Shown: in pieces, positions 14,646 to 21,399 of the stretch | How positions within the stretch are numbered: the stretch's first letter is position 1 | Layout of the letters: each line of letters opens with the position of its first letter | From: Bacilli bacterium | GTDB taxonomy: Bacteria; Bacillota_I; Bacilli_A; RF39; UBA660 | Direction: 5' to 3' | DNA length: 22,472 nucleotides | Assembly: GCA_900752905.1 (NCBI GenBank) | Contig: CAADWX010000013.1 | Span: forward strand, 1-22,472 | The notes under the pieces: generated by a model | Told to the model about the DNA's origin: nothing | Seen by the model: only the letters and a program-made list of their open reading frames with translations | Databases searched by the model: none | Program-made: the position numbers and the translations under genes

Positions 14646-14666
14646 CATATAATTTAATGGTGGTAT

Positions 14667-15290
14667 ATGATAGGTGTAATTGGAAGATATGATGGGGATA
14701 TAATAAAAGTTCCATCAAACTTAATTAAAATAATAAATTATTATGGTAAAACACCTATAATAATTGCTCCGACTAAATCTTATGATGAAATTTTTGATAA
14801 AAGAAAGATTGATAAAATTTTAAAGAATTTGGTTGGGATAATTATTCCTGGTGGAACAATATGGAGTAGTATTGATAGTTATGTTGTAAGGTATGCTATA
14901 GAAAATGATATTAGTATGTTATGCATTTGTTTAGGATGTCAATTGCTTTCAATTTGTGATAGTCAAATAGTAGAAGATAATTTAGAAAAAAATTGTTCAG
15001 CTATTGAGCATAATTCTAAAAATAAATATGCTCATTCTATTTTTATAAATGAAGACTCTCTTTTATATAAAATAATAAAGAAAAAAGAAATAGAAGTTAA
15101 TAGTAGACATAATTATCATATTAATAATAAATTTGGTAGAATAGATGCTTATTCTTCTGATGGTTATATAGAGGCATTAGAAATTGAAAATAAAAAATTT
15201 ATATTAGGAGTTCAATTTCATCCTGAAGATTTATATGATGATATTAATATGAGAAAAATATTTGATTATTTTTTTGAATCATGTGAATAA
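14667..15290 (+). CDS. Class I glutamine amidotransferase-like peptidase C26 (gamma-glutamyl hydrolase family)
   Basis: Members of this family, such as PuuD, hydrolyse gamma-glutamyl amide bonds. The 207-residue protein has an IIIPGGT oxyanion segment, the nucleophile elbow with C88 in CICLGCQLL, and the catalytic H185 and E187 in VQFHPED. HNYHIN before the last third matches the conserved H-x-Q/Y-x-I region of PuuD-like proteins. It is shorter than PuuD (about 250), with a trimmed N-terminus. The ATG has GGTGG only 3 nt upstream. The substrate is not deducible; gamma-glutamyl-GABA, other gamma-glutamyl amines or peptidoglycan-type gamma-glutamyl bonds are possible. Its stop is 1 bp before the -35 of the OLE promoter. 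Confidence 0.83.
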   Translation: MIGVIGRYDGDIIKVPSNLIKIINYYGKTPIIIAPTKSYDEIFDKRKIDKILKNLVGIIIPGGTIWSSIDSYVVRYAIENDISMLCICLGCQLLSICDSQIVEDNLEKNCSAIEHNSKNKYAHSIFINEDSLLYKIIKKKEIEVNSRHNYHINNKFGRIDAYSSDGYIEALEIENKKFILGVQFHPEDLYDDINMRKIFDYFFESCE

Positions 15291-15291
15291 T

Positions 15292-15319
15292 TTGACTTTT
15301 TCTTATTATTTGATATAAT
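15292..15319 (+). promoter_or_regulatory. Promoter of the large non-coding RNA
   Basis: The -35 TTGACT (15292-15297) and perfect -10 TATAAT (15314-15319) are spaced by 16 bp, with an extended -10 TGA. The 11-mer TTTGATATAAT is identical to the one in the BY-kinase promoter (17100-17110). Transcription would begin near 15326, just before the RNA's closing helix. Confidence 0.85.
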
Positions 15320-15325
15320 TGAATT

Positions 15326-15918
15326 CAAATGGCACATTATTCTAGTCATTTTATTTATTATGAGGACGGGATTAAACCACCGTTAAAGAGCACAACTGTG
15401 AAACTTCTTGTGCCTGCTTTATACGCCCAGTTTAGGGTGGGTGCTGGAACGGTAGAATATTGGGCACTCGTAATGGCATACGATTCTGACCCAGTATTCA
15501 TGGAGACCCAAACTTGTTATAAGCCTATACATTACTTCGATTGACGGACTTATGACGATTTGGGATTAAACCTACTATGTGGGGAAACTTACGAGTAGAG
15601 TAGCTTGTCTTGAGTGAGCTAAAGGGAATGGATGACAGATTTAAATTTTTTTGGCCAAAAGGATTTAAATTATTGCTCTTGAAACTTTACTTGCAAAAAA
15701 GAATTAATGATAAATTAAAAATGGTGAGGAAATCTCCTAGAGTGCGTTGTTAGTGTGGGATTGCAGTGCGTACTAAGTGGCGATCAAGTTATATATATGG
15801 AAACAATATATTGGATTTTTTAAAGGGGAACCGCAAATCTGGTAACGGAATGTAAAATCTAGGGAAAACCTACTTGACCTAAGGCGTAAAGTTAACTACA
15901 CTTTCAGCCATTTTTTTT
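15326..15918 (+). ncRNA. ole: OLE RNA (ornate, large, extremophilic), about 590 nt
   Basis: This stretch lacks a credible gene, is markedly richer in G and C than its surroundings (about 45 percent in 15361-15420 by my count), and is full of helices. Examples are GCACAA/TTGTGC (15390-15413); GAATATTGGG/CCCAGTATTC (15455-15499, one G-U) enclosing TCGTA/TACGA; and end-to-end pairing of AAATGGC (15327-15333) with GCCATTT (15907-15913). It has its own consensus promoter and ends in a hairpin plus T8. The length fits OLE (about 610 nt in Bacillus halodurans). OLE is typically followed by the gene of its partner OapA, and an OapA-like gene starts 22 bp downstream. OLE particles lie at the membrane and are linked to alcohol, cold and magnesium stress. 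The call rests on gene context, size and structure, not on a covariance-model match. Confidence 0.85.
15883..15918 (+). terminator. 3' hairpin and T-tract of the large RNA
   Basis: GGC/GCC and TAAAGT-type pairs (AAAGT with ACTTT) form an interrupted hairpin at 15883-15909 (3 bp, a 2-nt mismatch, 5 bp, 7-nt loop), followed after one base by T8 (15911-15918). It may act as a partial terminator upstream of oapA. The same GCC can instead pair with the RNA's 5' end. Confidence 0.6.
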
Positions 15919-15939
15919 ATTATTTAAAGAGGATTTAAT

Positions 15940-16536
15940 ATGAAAAAAAATATAAATAGTGAATTATATAATTTGAAAGTTCAAACAAAAAACAAAGAGA
16001 AAAAGTATAAAAAAAAGACTGATATAAGGTGGGTTATTACTATAATTACAATCTCATTTTCAATATCATTTGCTTTTTCATTTATATCTGAAACTTTATT
16101 TCCTAAAGTTGCTTTAATATTAGAAATAATATTTTTACTTATTTTTATAGGTATTGGAATTATATTTGATATGATTGGGGTTTCCGTTACATCATCTTCA
16201 CTTAAACCCTTTAATTCTATGGCTGCCAGAAAAGTAAAAGGCGCTAAAACAGCAGTAAAGTTTAAAAAGAATGCTGATAAAGTTTCGTCGTTTTGCTGTG
16301 ATGTTATAGGTGATGTATGTGGCGTAGTATCCGGTTCAGCAAGTGTTATTATTGCTACGTCTTTAGCAAATAAAATGAATATAAATCAATATTACGTAGT
16401 TTTAATTGTAACAGCGTGTGTATCTGCCCTAACTATAGGAGGAAAAGCAATTGGAAAAAGTTATGCAATAAATAAGAGTAATATAATTTTATATAGAGTA
16501 AGTAAATTAATTTCTGGCTTTAAACGTGAAAAATAA
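15940..16536 (+). CDS. oapA: OLE-associated protein OapA (membrane protein)
   Basis: OapA binds OLE RNA and carries it to the cell membrane. The 198-residue protein has a very basic N-terminal tail (KTKNKEKKYKKK within residues 15-30) and four hydrophobic helices at about 31-50, 56-78, 121-138 and 150-170. Between helices 2 and 3 lies the segment I recognise from OapA relatives: FDMIGVSVTSSSLKPFNSMA, then ARKVKGAKTAVKFKKNADKV, then SSFCCDVIGDVCGVVSGSAS. Helix 4 is followed by IGGKAIGKSYAINKSNIILYRV. Relatives are sometimes labelled CorB-like magnesium/cobalt transporters. The start is ATG with AAAGAGGA 6 nt upstream. Position directly after the RNA supports the pairing. OapB and OapC, other known partners, are not in the window. 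Confidence 0.88.
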   Translation: MKKNINSELYNLKVQTKNKEKKYKKKTDIRWVITIITISFSISFAFSFISETLFPKVALILEIIFLLIFIGIGIIFDMIGVSVTSSSLKPFNSMAARKVKGAKTAVKFKKNADKVSSFCCDVIGDVCGVVSGSASVIIATSLANKMNINQYYVVLIVTACVSALTIGGKAIGKSYAINKSNIILYRVSKLISGFKREK

Positions 16537-16565
16537 TTGTTATAACAATCTATATATGTTAGAAT
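16536..16565 (+). promoter_or_regulatory. Promoter with palindrome, upstream of the lipoprotein gene
   Basis: ATTGTTATAACAAT (16536-16549) is a perfect 14-bp palindrome overlapping a -35 TTGTTA (16537-16542). The -10 TAGAAT (16560-16565) follows at 17 bp with an extended TGT. The palindrome could be an operator. Confidence 0.55.
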
Positions 16566-16584
16566 ATAACAAGGAGGAGATTTT

Positions 16585-17052
16585 ATGAAAAAAGTATTTT
16601 TTGCATTTTGTTTTGTAATTTTATTGTGTACAGGTTGTAATGCTACAAATAATGAGAAAAAAATAATGAATTGTGATTTAAAAAGTACAAATAGTGTACA
16701 AGGGTATACACTAACATCAAAATATACTGTTTATTATACTGGTGATTCTGTTAATTCAGTTGAAACTAAAGAAGAAGTTAAATCGGACGAAGAATCAATT
16801 CTTGATTATTTTGAAAAGACACTAACTAATACATATGAAACAGCAAATGAAAATTATGGTGGTTATGATAATAATATTACACGTTCTGATAATAGTATAA
16901 CTTCTATTACAAAAATAGATTACAATAAAATGGATATGAAAAAATATATTGATGATAATACAGCAGTAAAATCATATGTAAATAGTGATAATAAATTTAC
17001 TATAGATGGTATTAAATCAATATATGAAGCTATGGGAGCTATATGTAAATAA
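16585..17052 (+). CDS. Secreted lipoprotein, possibly DUF1307/YehR-like
   Basis: This 155-residue protein has a type II signal peptide: KK, a hydrophobic core (VFFAFCFVILL) and the lipobox LCTGC with the lipidated Cys at residue 18. The mature part is hydrophilic, rich in N, T, S and D, and has strand-like repeats around NCDLKSTNSVQGYTLTSKYTVYYTGDSVNSVETKEEV, a pattern seen in YehR-type (DUF1307) lipoproteins. That family match is weak. It is anchored to the outer membrane leaflet by the Lgt pathway. AAGGAGGAG precedes the ATG. It has its own promoter and terminator, so it is a single-gene unit. The function is unknown. Confidence 0.8.
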   Translation: MKKVFFAFCFVILLCTGCNATNNEKKIMNCDLKSTNSVQGYTLTSKYTVYYTGDSVNSVETKEEVKSDEESILDYFEKTLTNTYETANENYGGYDNNITRSDNSITSITKIDYNKMDMKKYIDDNTAVKSYVNSDNKFTIDGIKSIYEAMGAICK

Positions 17053-17054
17053 TC

Positions 17055-17080
17055 AAAATACAATGAGAGTTGTATTTTTT
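17055..17080 (+). terminator. Intrinsic terminator after the lipoprotein gene
   Basis: AAAATACAA (17055-17063), a TGAGAG loop and TTGTATTTT (17070-17078) form a perfect 9-bp stem, with T-tract to 17080. The next -35 starts 3 bp later. Confidence 0.88.
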
Positions 17081-17082
17081 AT

Positions 17083-17110
17083 TTGACAAAAAAATTTTAT
17101 TTGATATAAT
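17083..17110 (+). promoter_or_regulatory. Consensus promoter of the Wzz-BY-kinase gene
   Basis: TTGACA (17083-17088) and TATAAT (17105-17110) both match consensus exactly, with 16 bp between them and an extended -10 TGA. Confidence 0.88.
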
Positions 17111-17135
17111 ATGCTACTAAAGAAGGGGGTATATT

Positions 17136-18542
17136 ATGGAAGAAATGGAAGAATTTAATTTTTCTAATATTTTTATTTCTTTGAAAAAACATTGGTTTTT
17201 GATTTTGATATTTATTATTTTAGGAGGATGTGCTGGTCTTTTTTATAGTTATGGAGCACCTGTTTTGTATCAAGCAGAAACAACTTTATATGTTGAACCT
17301 TCAATAAATTCAAACCAAGTTAATTATGATACAATTATATCAAATCAAAAAATGGTTAAAACTTATACAGAAATTATTAAAAGTAGAAAAATATTATCTA
17401 AAGTGAAAAAGGCACTTAATTTAAATTATAATTTAAAAGAATTGGATGAAATGATTTCTGTTAGTTCAGTAAATGATACAGAAATTATTAAAATAAAGGT
17501 TATATCTGAATATAAAGATCAATCGGTTAAAATAGCAAATACAACGGCTGTTGTATTTATAGATGAAGTAAATGAAACTATGGATATAACTAATATTAAA
17601 GTAATTGATGAAGCTATTTTGAATGATATTCCAGTTTCACCAAATATAAAAAGAAATTGCATATTTGGAGTTTTAATGGGAATTTCAGTATGTTTTATAA
17701 TAATTTTAATATATGAAGCAACAAATAATAAAATTGTTACACATGAAGATGTAAAAAAATATTTGGGTGTAAAATCTATCGGTATTATTCCACATAATTG
17801 TATAGATAATGAAATTGGAAAAAATAAAAAAATTAAAAAAACTGATAGTGTTTATGATTTAGAACTTATAAATGATCCAACTGGAGTAATATCTGAATCT
17901 GTTCGTATGATTCGTACTAATTTAAATTATGCGGATTTGAAGGTAATTAATGTCGTATCTACATTACCAAGTGAAGGTAAAACAACATTTCTATGTAATT
18001 TAGCTTTATCATTTGCTATGCTAGATAAAAAGGTTTTAGTTATTGATTGTGATTTAAGAAAACCAAGAGTTCATCAAAAATTTAATATGTCTAGAAAAAA
18101 TGGTATTAGTGATGTATTGCTTACTCATGATAAAGTAACTTTAGGTTCAGCTATACAATCTTATGTCGATAATAAAACGAAATTAAGAGTAGATGTATTA
18201 GCTGCTGGAAGTAGAATTGTAAATTCATCTGAACTTTTAAGTAAAAAATCATTTAAAGATATGATTGAAGAATTAAAAAAGCATTATGATTTAATATTTA
18301 TGGATTGTTGCCCAGTTTCATCTATGACTGATGGTATATTGATTTCTAAAATAGCTGATGGAACAGTTTATGTTATAGAATCTGATAGAGTTGATTATAA
18401 GGTAGCAAAAGGATGTATGGATGAGTTAAAAAACAATGGAGCAACTATTCTTGGAGCTGTTTTAACAAAAGTAAATATTAAAAGACAGAAAAAATTATAT
18501 GGATATAAGTATGATTACTACTACTCAAATTATAACAAATGA
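17136..18542 (+). CDS. Wzz chain-length domain fused to BY-type tyrosine kinase (CpsC-CpsD fusion)
   Basis: BY-kinases control the length and export of surface polysaccharide through cycles of tyrosine autophosphorylation. The 468-residue protein has an N-terminal Wzz domain between two membrane helices (about 20-42 and 172-195; extracytoplasmic part with YQAETTLYVEP and DIPVSPNIKRN). The cytoplasmic kinase follows: Walker A in STLPSEGKTT with K282, Walker A' in LVIDCDLRKP with D304 and D306, and Walker B in LIFMDCCP with D390. The tail YGYKYDYYYSNYNK carries seven tyrosines for autophosphorylation. In many Bacillota CpsC and CpsD are separate; here they are one chain, as in Gram-negative Wzc. 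AAGGGGG precedes the ATG. No other capsule genes lie nearby. Confidence 0.92.
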   Translation: MEEMEEFNFSNIFISLKKHWFLILIFIILGGCAGLFYSYGAPVLYQAETTLYVEPSINSNQVNYDTIISNQKMVKTYTEIIKSRKILSKVKKALNLNYNLKELDEMISVSSVNDTEIIKIKVISEYKDQSVKIANTTAVVFIDEVNETMDITNIKVIDEAILNDIPVSPNIKRNCIFGVLMGISVCFIIILIYEATNNKIVTHEDVKKYLGVKSIGIIPHNCIDNEIGKNKKIKKTDSVYDLELINDPTGVISESVRMIRTNLNYADLKVINVVSTLPSEGKTTFLCNLALSFAMLDKKVLVIDCDLRKPRVHQKFNMSRKNGISDVLLTHDKVTLGSAIQSYVDNKTKLRVDVLAAGSRIVNSSELLSKKSFKDMIEELKKHYDLIFMDCCPVSSMTDGILISKIADGTVYVIESDRVDYKVAKGCMDELKNNGATILGAVLTKVNIKRQKKLYGYKYDYYYSNYNK

Positions 18543-19251
18543 TTTTATAGATATTCATTGTCATATTATACCTTGTGTTGATGATGGATCTAAAAATTTT
18601 GAGACAAGTTTATTTTATTTAAAACAAGCTCAGAAAAAAGGAATAAAAAGAATTATTTGTACACCACATATTGTTGATTGCAACATAGATAGAATAAATC
18701 TTATTAAGAATAATTTTTTACAATTGAAAGATGCTGCTTTAAAATATGGAATAGAACTTTATCTTGGTACTGAGATAATGCTTACCTTTAATACTCTAGA
18801 ATTATTTAAGAAAAATAAAATGAGATCTTTAAATGGTAGTAAATATATATTAGTAGAGGTAAAGCGAAATGAGAAAATGGATGTTGAGGATTTAATTTAT
18901 TCTATAGAAGAACTTAAATTATTAGGATATATACCTATTTTAGCTCATCCAGAATTATATAAATATTATAGAAGTATAGATACAATGAAAAGAATAAAAG
19001 AAATGGGAATTTTGCTTCAAATGGATTGTACGAGTGTTTTAAGAAAAACATCTTCTAAAAATGTATATAAATTTAGTAAAAAACTTTTAAAGGAAAAATT
19101 AATAGATTTTGTAGCAAGTGATTCGCATTGTACTAATAAAAGAAATTTTAAGAGTTATAAAAAAGCATATAATAAAATTAAAAGAAAGTATGGTAAAATT
19201 TATGCGAATACTTTATTTAAAGATAATCCAAGTGTTATTTTAGAAGATTAA
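18499..19251 (+). CDS. PHP-type tyrosine-protein phosphatase (CpsB/YwqE family)
   Basis: CpsB/YwqE is a manganese-dependent phosphatase that removes phosphate from the tyrosine tail of the partner BY-kinase. The 250-residue protein has the PHP metal motifs in order: FIDIHCHIIPCVDDGS near the N-terminus, ICTPHIV, LGTEIM, ILAHPELYKYY and ASDSHCTNKR. Its start lies inside the kinase gene: ATG at 18499 (44-bp overlap) or, with GGATATAAGT just before it, ATG at 18511. Both are in frame and neither has a strong ribosome site, so coupling to kinase translation is likely. Kinase and phosphatase form a two-gene operon closed by a terminator. Confidence 0.92.
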   Translation: MDISMITTTQIITNDFIDIHCHIIPCVDDGSKNFETSLFYLKQAQKKGIKRIICTPHIVDCNIDRINLIKNNFLQLKDAALKYGIELYLGTEIMLTFNTLELFKKNKMRSLNGSKYILVEVKRNEKMDVEDLIYSIEELKLLGYIPILAHPELYKYYRSIDTMKRIKEMGILLQMDCTSVLRKTSSKNVYKFSKKLLKEKLIDFVASDSHCTNKRNFKSYKKAYNKIKRKYGKIYANTLFKDNPSVILED

Positions 19252-19260
19252 TATTTAGGT

Positions 19261-19287
19261 AAAAAGAGTATTTAATACTCTTTTTTT
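19261..19287 (+). terminator. Intrinsic terminator after cpsB-like gene
   Basis: AAAAAGAGTA (19261-19270), a TTTAA loop and TACTCTTTTT (19276-19285) form a 10-bp stem, with T to 19287. The final TT are the first bases of the next -35 TTGACA. Confidence 0.9.
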
Positions 19288-19315
19288 GACACAAATTTAG
19301 TTGTTTTTGCATATT
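19286..19315 (+). promoter_or_regulatory. Putative promoter of cotE
   Basis: TTGACA (19286-19291) overlaps the terminator T-tract. The best -10 is CATATT (19310-19315) at 18 bp. CATATTTT also resembles a sigma-E -10 (CATAnnnT), which would fit cotE, but no good sigma-E -35 is visible. Which sigma factor acts is undecided. Confidence 0.45.
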
Positions 19316-19335
19316 TTAAAGTGAGGGGTGATAAT

Positions 19336-19869
19336 GTGGCTTATAAAGAAATAGTAACTAAAGCAATTATAGGTAAAGGCAAAAAGTATTTTAAAAATAA
19401 TTATACTATAACTACTGAAACTACACCAACTACAGTACTTGGTTGTTGGGTAATTAATCATAATTTTAAGGGATATAAATCAAAAGATAAAATTGGGGTA
19501 GATGGATCTTTTGATGTTAATATTTGGTATTCTTATGAAAATGATAGTAAAACTACTGTAGTAAATAAAAAGGTTTCTTATAATGATTTATTTAATCTTA
19601 AATTAAAAGACCAAGCTGACTTATCTAGTGATACAGATATTATTGTAAGATCACTTAAACAACCATCATGTTCAAAGGTAGAAATTATGGATGATGGAAG
19701 TATAAACTTTGATATTGAAAAAGAATTAGGAATTGAAATAGTTGGTGAGAAGAAGATTAAGGTTGCTATAGAAGAAGATGAGGAACCATGGGATGTTATA
19801 GAAGAAGATGTAGATGATGATATTTTAAATGAAATTGATAATGAAGTTAAAACTGATTATATAAAATAA
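19336..19869 (+). CDS. cotE: Outer spore coat morphogenetic protein CotE
   Basis: CotE directs assembly of the outer coat layer around the forespore in the mother cell. The 177-residue protein is close to the B. subtilis length (181). The N-terminal half is strongly conserved: YKEIVTKAIIGKGKKY, TPTTVLGCWVINHNFKGYK, and VDGSFDVNIWYSYENDSKT followed by VVNKKVSYNDL (family: Y-R-E-I-I-T-K-A-V...LGCWIINH...G-x-Y-D-x-N-x-W-Y-S). The C-terminal tail is highly acidic (EEDEEPWDVIEEDVDDD), as in CotE, where it recruits other coat proteins. The start is GTG at 19336 with AGGGGTG 5 nt upstream; an in-frame GTG at 19321 lies before that site. It is a single-gene unit. Confidence 0.93.
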   Translation: MAYKEIVTKAIIGKGKKYFKNNYTITTETTPTTVLGCWVINHNFKGYKSKDKIGVDGSFDVNIWYSYENDSKTTVVNKKVSYNDLFNLKLKDQADLSSDTDIIVRSLKQPSCSKVEIMDDGSINFDIEKELGIEIVGEKKIKVAIEEDEEPWDVIEEDVDDDILNEIDNEVKTDYIK

Positions 19870-19889
19870 AATGCATTTATTGCATTTTT
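19868..19889 (+). terminator. Intrinsic terminator after cotE
   Basis: AAAATGCA (19868-19875), a TTTAT loop and TGCATTTT (19881-19888), with T to 19889 and a further TTTT after one C. Confidence 0.82.
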
Positions 19890-19939
19890 CTTTTGTCATA
19901 AAAATGTATAATTATAATAAAGTATAATAGGTGAATATA

Positions 19940-20551
19940 ATGGGTGATATTGAAAGAGTAAGAAGTGAAATAAAATTAAATAAATATAGAAAAAATAATA
20001 AAAGAAATAATATTAAAAATAAATATATGAGATATTTATATAAATTTTTAATACTTGTTGTTTTAACTCTTCTTGTTATGATTATGCTTAAATCTAATGA
20101 TAAATTTAAAAAGAAATTTTATGAATATGTATATGAAAAAAATTTTTCTTTTGCTAAATTAAATGCATTATATCAAGATAAATTTGGAAGTCAAATTCCT
20201 TTTTTAGATATAGCTCAAGACAGTAGCAAGCAAGTATTTAATGAATCTCTTGAATACAGGGATAAAAGTGATTATAAAGATGGTGTTAAACTTAAAGTAT
20301 CAAGTAATTACATGGTTCCTATTTTAGAAAGTGGTCTTGTTGTTTTTATTGGTGAAAAAGAGGGGTATGGCAATACTGTTATAATTCAGCAAATAGATGG
20401 AATAGATGTGTGGTATGGAAATATATCAAATACATCAATTAAGTTATATGATTATGTAGAAAAAGGTAATTTATTGGGTGAGTGTTCAAATGAATTATAT
20501 TTAGTTTTTAAAAAAGATGGTAATAGATTAGATTATGAAAATAGAATTTAA
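19940..20551 (+). CDS. spoIVFA: SpoIVFA-like protein with degenerate LytM/M23 domain
   Basis: In B. subtilis SpoIVFA holds the protease SpoIVFB inactive in the outer forespore membrane until a forespore signal arrives. The 203-residue protein has a basic cytoplasmic head (many K, R, N), one helix (about residues 36-53, FLILVVLTLLVMIML) and a C-terminal M23-like beta domain: VPILESGLVVFIGEKEGYGNTVII, then IDVWYGNIS, YDYVEKGNLLGEC and ELYLVFKKDG. The zinc residues of active M23 peptidases (H-x-G-x-D and H-x-H) are absent, as expected for SpoIVFA. The ATG at 19940 has TAGGTGA 5 nt upstream. It overlaps spoIVFB by 17 bp, and both precede rplU as in Bacillus. Confidence 0.85.
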   Translation: MGDIERVRSEIKLNKYRKNNKRNNIKNKYMRYLYKFLILVVLTLLVMIMLKSNDKFKKKFYEYVYEKNFSFAKLNALYQDKFGSQIPFLDIAQDSSKQVFNESLEYRDKSDYKDGVKLKVSSNYMVPILESGLVVFIGEKEGYGNTVIIQQIDGIDVWYGNISNTSIKLYDYVEKGNLLGECSNELYLVFKKDGNRLDYENRI

Positions 20552-21275
20552 AATACATATATTTACTTATCTTTTGTGTTTAATTTGTATATTTACTGGT
20601 CAGTTTAAATTATTTACTACTTTTTTGATTATTGTTTTATTTCATGAACTTGGTCATGTTTTTGGATCTATATTAACTCATATAAAAATAAAAAAAATAA
20701 TAATACTTCCATTTGGAGGCCTTACTATTTTAAAATATCCTTTAAATATTAAATTATTAAGTGAATTTATAATAGTTATTATGGGACCAATTTTTCAAAT
20801 TGTTTTATATATTTTGTTAAGAAATTGTAATCTATATTATTTTAAAGAAATAAATATATTTTTGATGATATTTAATATGCTCCCTATAATACCTCTTGAT
20901 GGTTATAGGATACTTAATCTTATTTTAAATAAGTTTACATGTTTTAGAATATCATTATATATTAGTAGTTATATTAGTTTTATATTTTTGATATTAAATA
21001 TAATTATTCTTATGTTTTATAAAAATTTTATACTTATAATAACATTATTCTTTTTAATGTATAAAACAATATATGAATATAGAATAATAAATTATATATA
21101 TAACAAGTTTTTGTATGAAAGATATTCAAAAGGATTAGTTTTTAATAAAAGGAAAAAAATTAGCGATATAAAAAAAATGTATAGAGATTATTCTCATTTG
21201 ATATATTATGATTATAGATTTTATAGTGAGAAAGAAATGCTAGATAAATACTATAAAAAAAGAGGTATTTGTTGA
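20535..21275 (+). CDS. spoIVFB: SpoIVFB-type intramembrane metalloprotease (M50)
   Basis: SpoIVFB is a site-2 family zinc protease that cuts pro-sigma-K in the mother cell during sporulation. The 246-residue protein has the zinc motif H37-E38-x2-H41 (FHELGH) in a helix, the third ligand D122 in PIIPLDGYR, and about six hydrophobic segments. GGLTIL after the zinc helix fits the S2P fold. It is shorter than the B. subtilis protein (about 288), whose end forms a CBS domain; here the tail is a basic, Tyr-rich stretch of about 60 residues in which I see no clear CBS pattern. Its start lies in the spoIVFA end, with no good ribosome site, so it depends on coupling. The rplU promoter -35 overlaps its stop codon. 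Confidence 0.92.
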   Translation: MKIEFKIHIFTYLLCLICIFTGQFKLFTTFLIIVLFHELGHVFGSILTHIKIKKIIILPFGGLTILKYPLNIKLLSEFIIVIMGPIFQIVLYILLRNCNLYYFKEINIFLMIFNMLPIIPLDGYRILNLILNKFTCFRISLYISSYISFIFLILNIIILMFYKNFILIITLFFLMYKTIYEYRIINYIYNKFLYERYSKGLVFNKRKKISDIKKMYRDYSHLIYYDYRFYSEKEMLDKYYKKRGIC

Positions 21276-21300
21276 CTTATTTAGTATTGTATGGTAAAAT
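21272..21300 (+). promoter_or_regulatory. Promoter of the L21 operon
   Basis: TTGACT (21272-21277) overlaps the spoIVFB stop codon. The -10 TAAAAT (21295-21300) follows at 17 bp, with an extended TGG. Confidence 0.8.
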
Positions 21301-21306
21301 TCTATA

Positions 21307-21398
21307 TTGTGTAGGGCCTCACTCTACAACCGCACTGAAGAGGTTATAAAACTTTTGTTGCCTCAAGAAGGCGAGTCTTGGAATTTAAGGAGGTAAAA
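21307..21398 (+). ncRNA. Ribosomal protein L21 leader (cis-regulatory 5' UTR)
   Basis: The 5' UTR of rplU is G/C-richer than its flanks and holds short helices: TGTAG/CTACA (21310-21328), AACC/GGTT (21328-21345) and GCCT/AGGC (21360-21372). The AAGGAGG site comes just after. Its position before rplU-prp-rpmA and this helix layout match the L21 leader known in Bacillota, thought to be bound by L21 for autoregulation. A covariance search against the Rfam L21 leader model would decide. Confidence 0.75.
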
Positions 21399-21399
21399 T

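Noticed and set aside
14648..14653. TATAAT before the amidotransferase-like gene as a promoter -10
   Set aside because: There is no recognisable -35 at the right distance and no extended -10; it may still be a weak promoter.
15329..15544. Open frame of 71 codons on the + strand, starting MAHYSSHF
   Set aside because: It lies wholly in the structured, G/C-richer RNA, its ATG is within 5 bases of the predicted transcription start with no ribosome site, and its residue make-up is unlike the neighbours.
15326..15918. Large RNA considered as ROOL, GOLLD, group I/II intron or tmRNA
   Set aside because: No intron-encoded protein, no tRNA-like ends or tag frame, no phage or tRNA context; the directly following OapA-like gene favours OLE. 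A covariance search could still overturn this.
19893..19928. Promoter for spoIVFA: TTGTCA (19893-19898) with one of three TATAAT hexamers
   Set aside because: Spacers of 8, 14 or 24 bp are unsuitable, and no clean sigma-E or sigma-K pattern was found, so I do not call a specific promoter.
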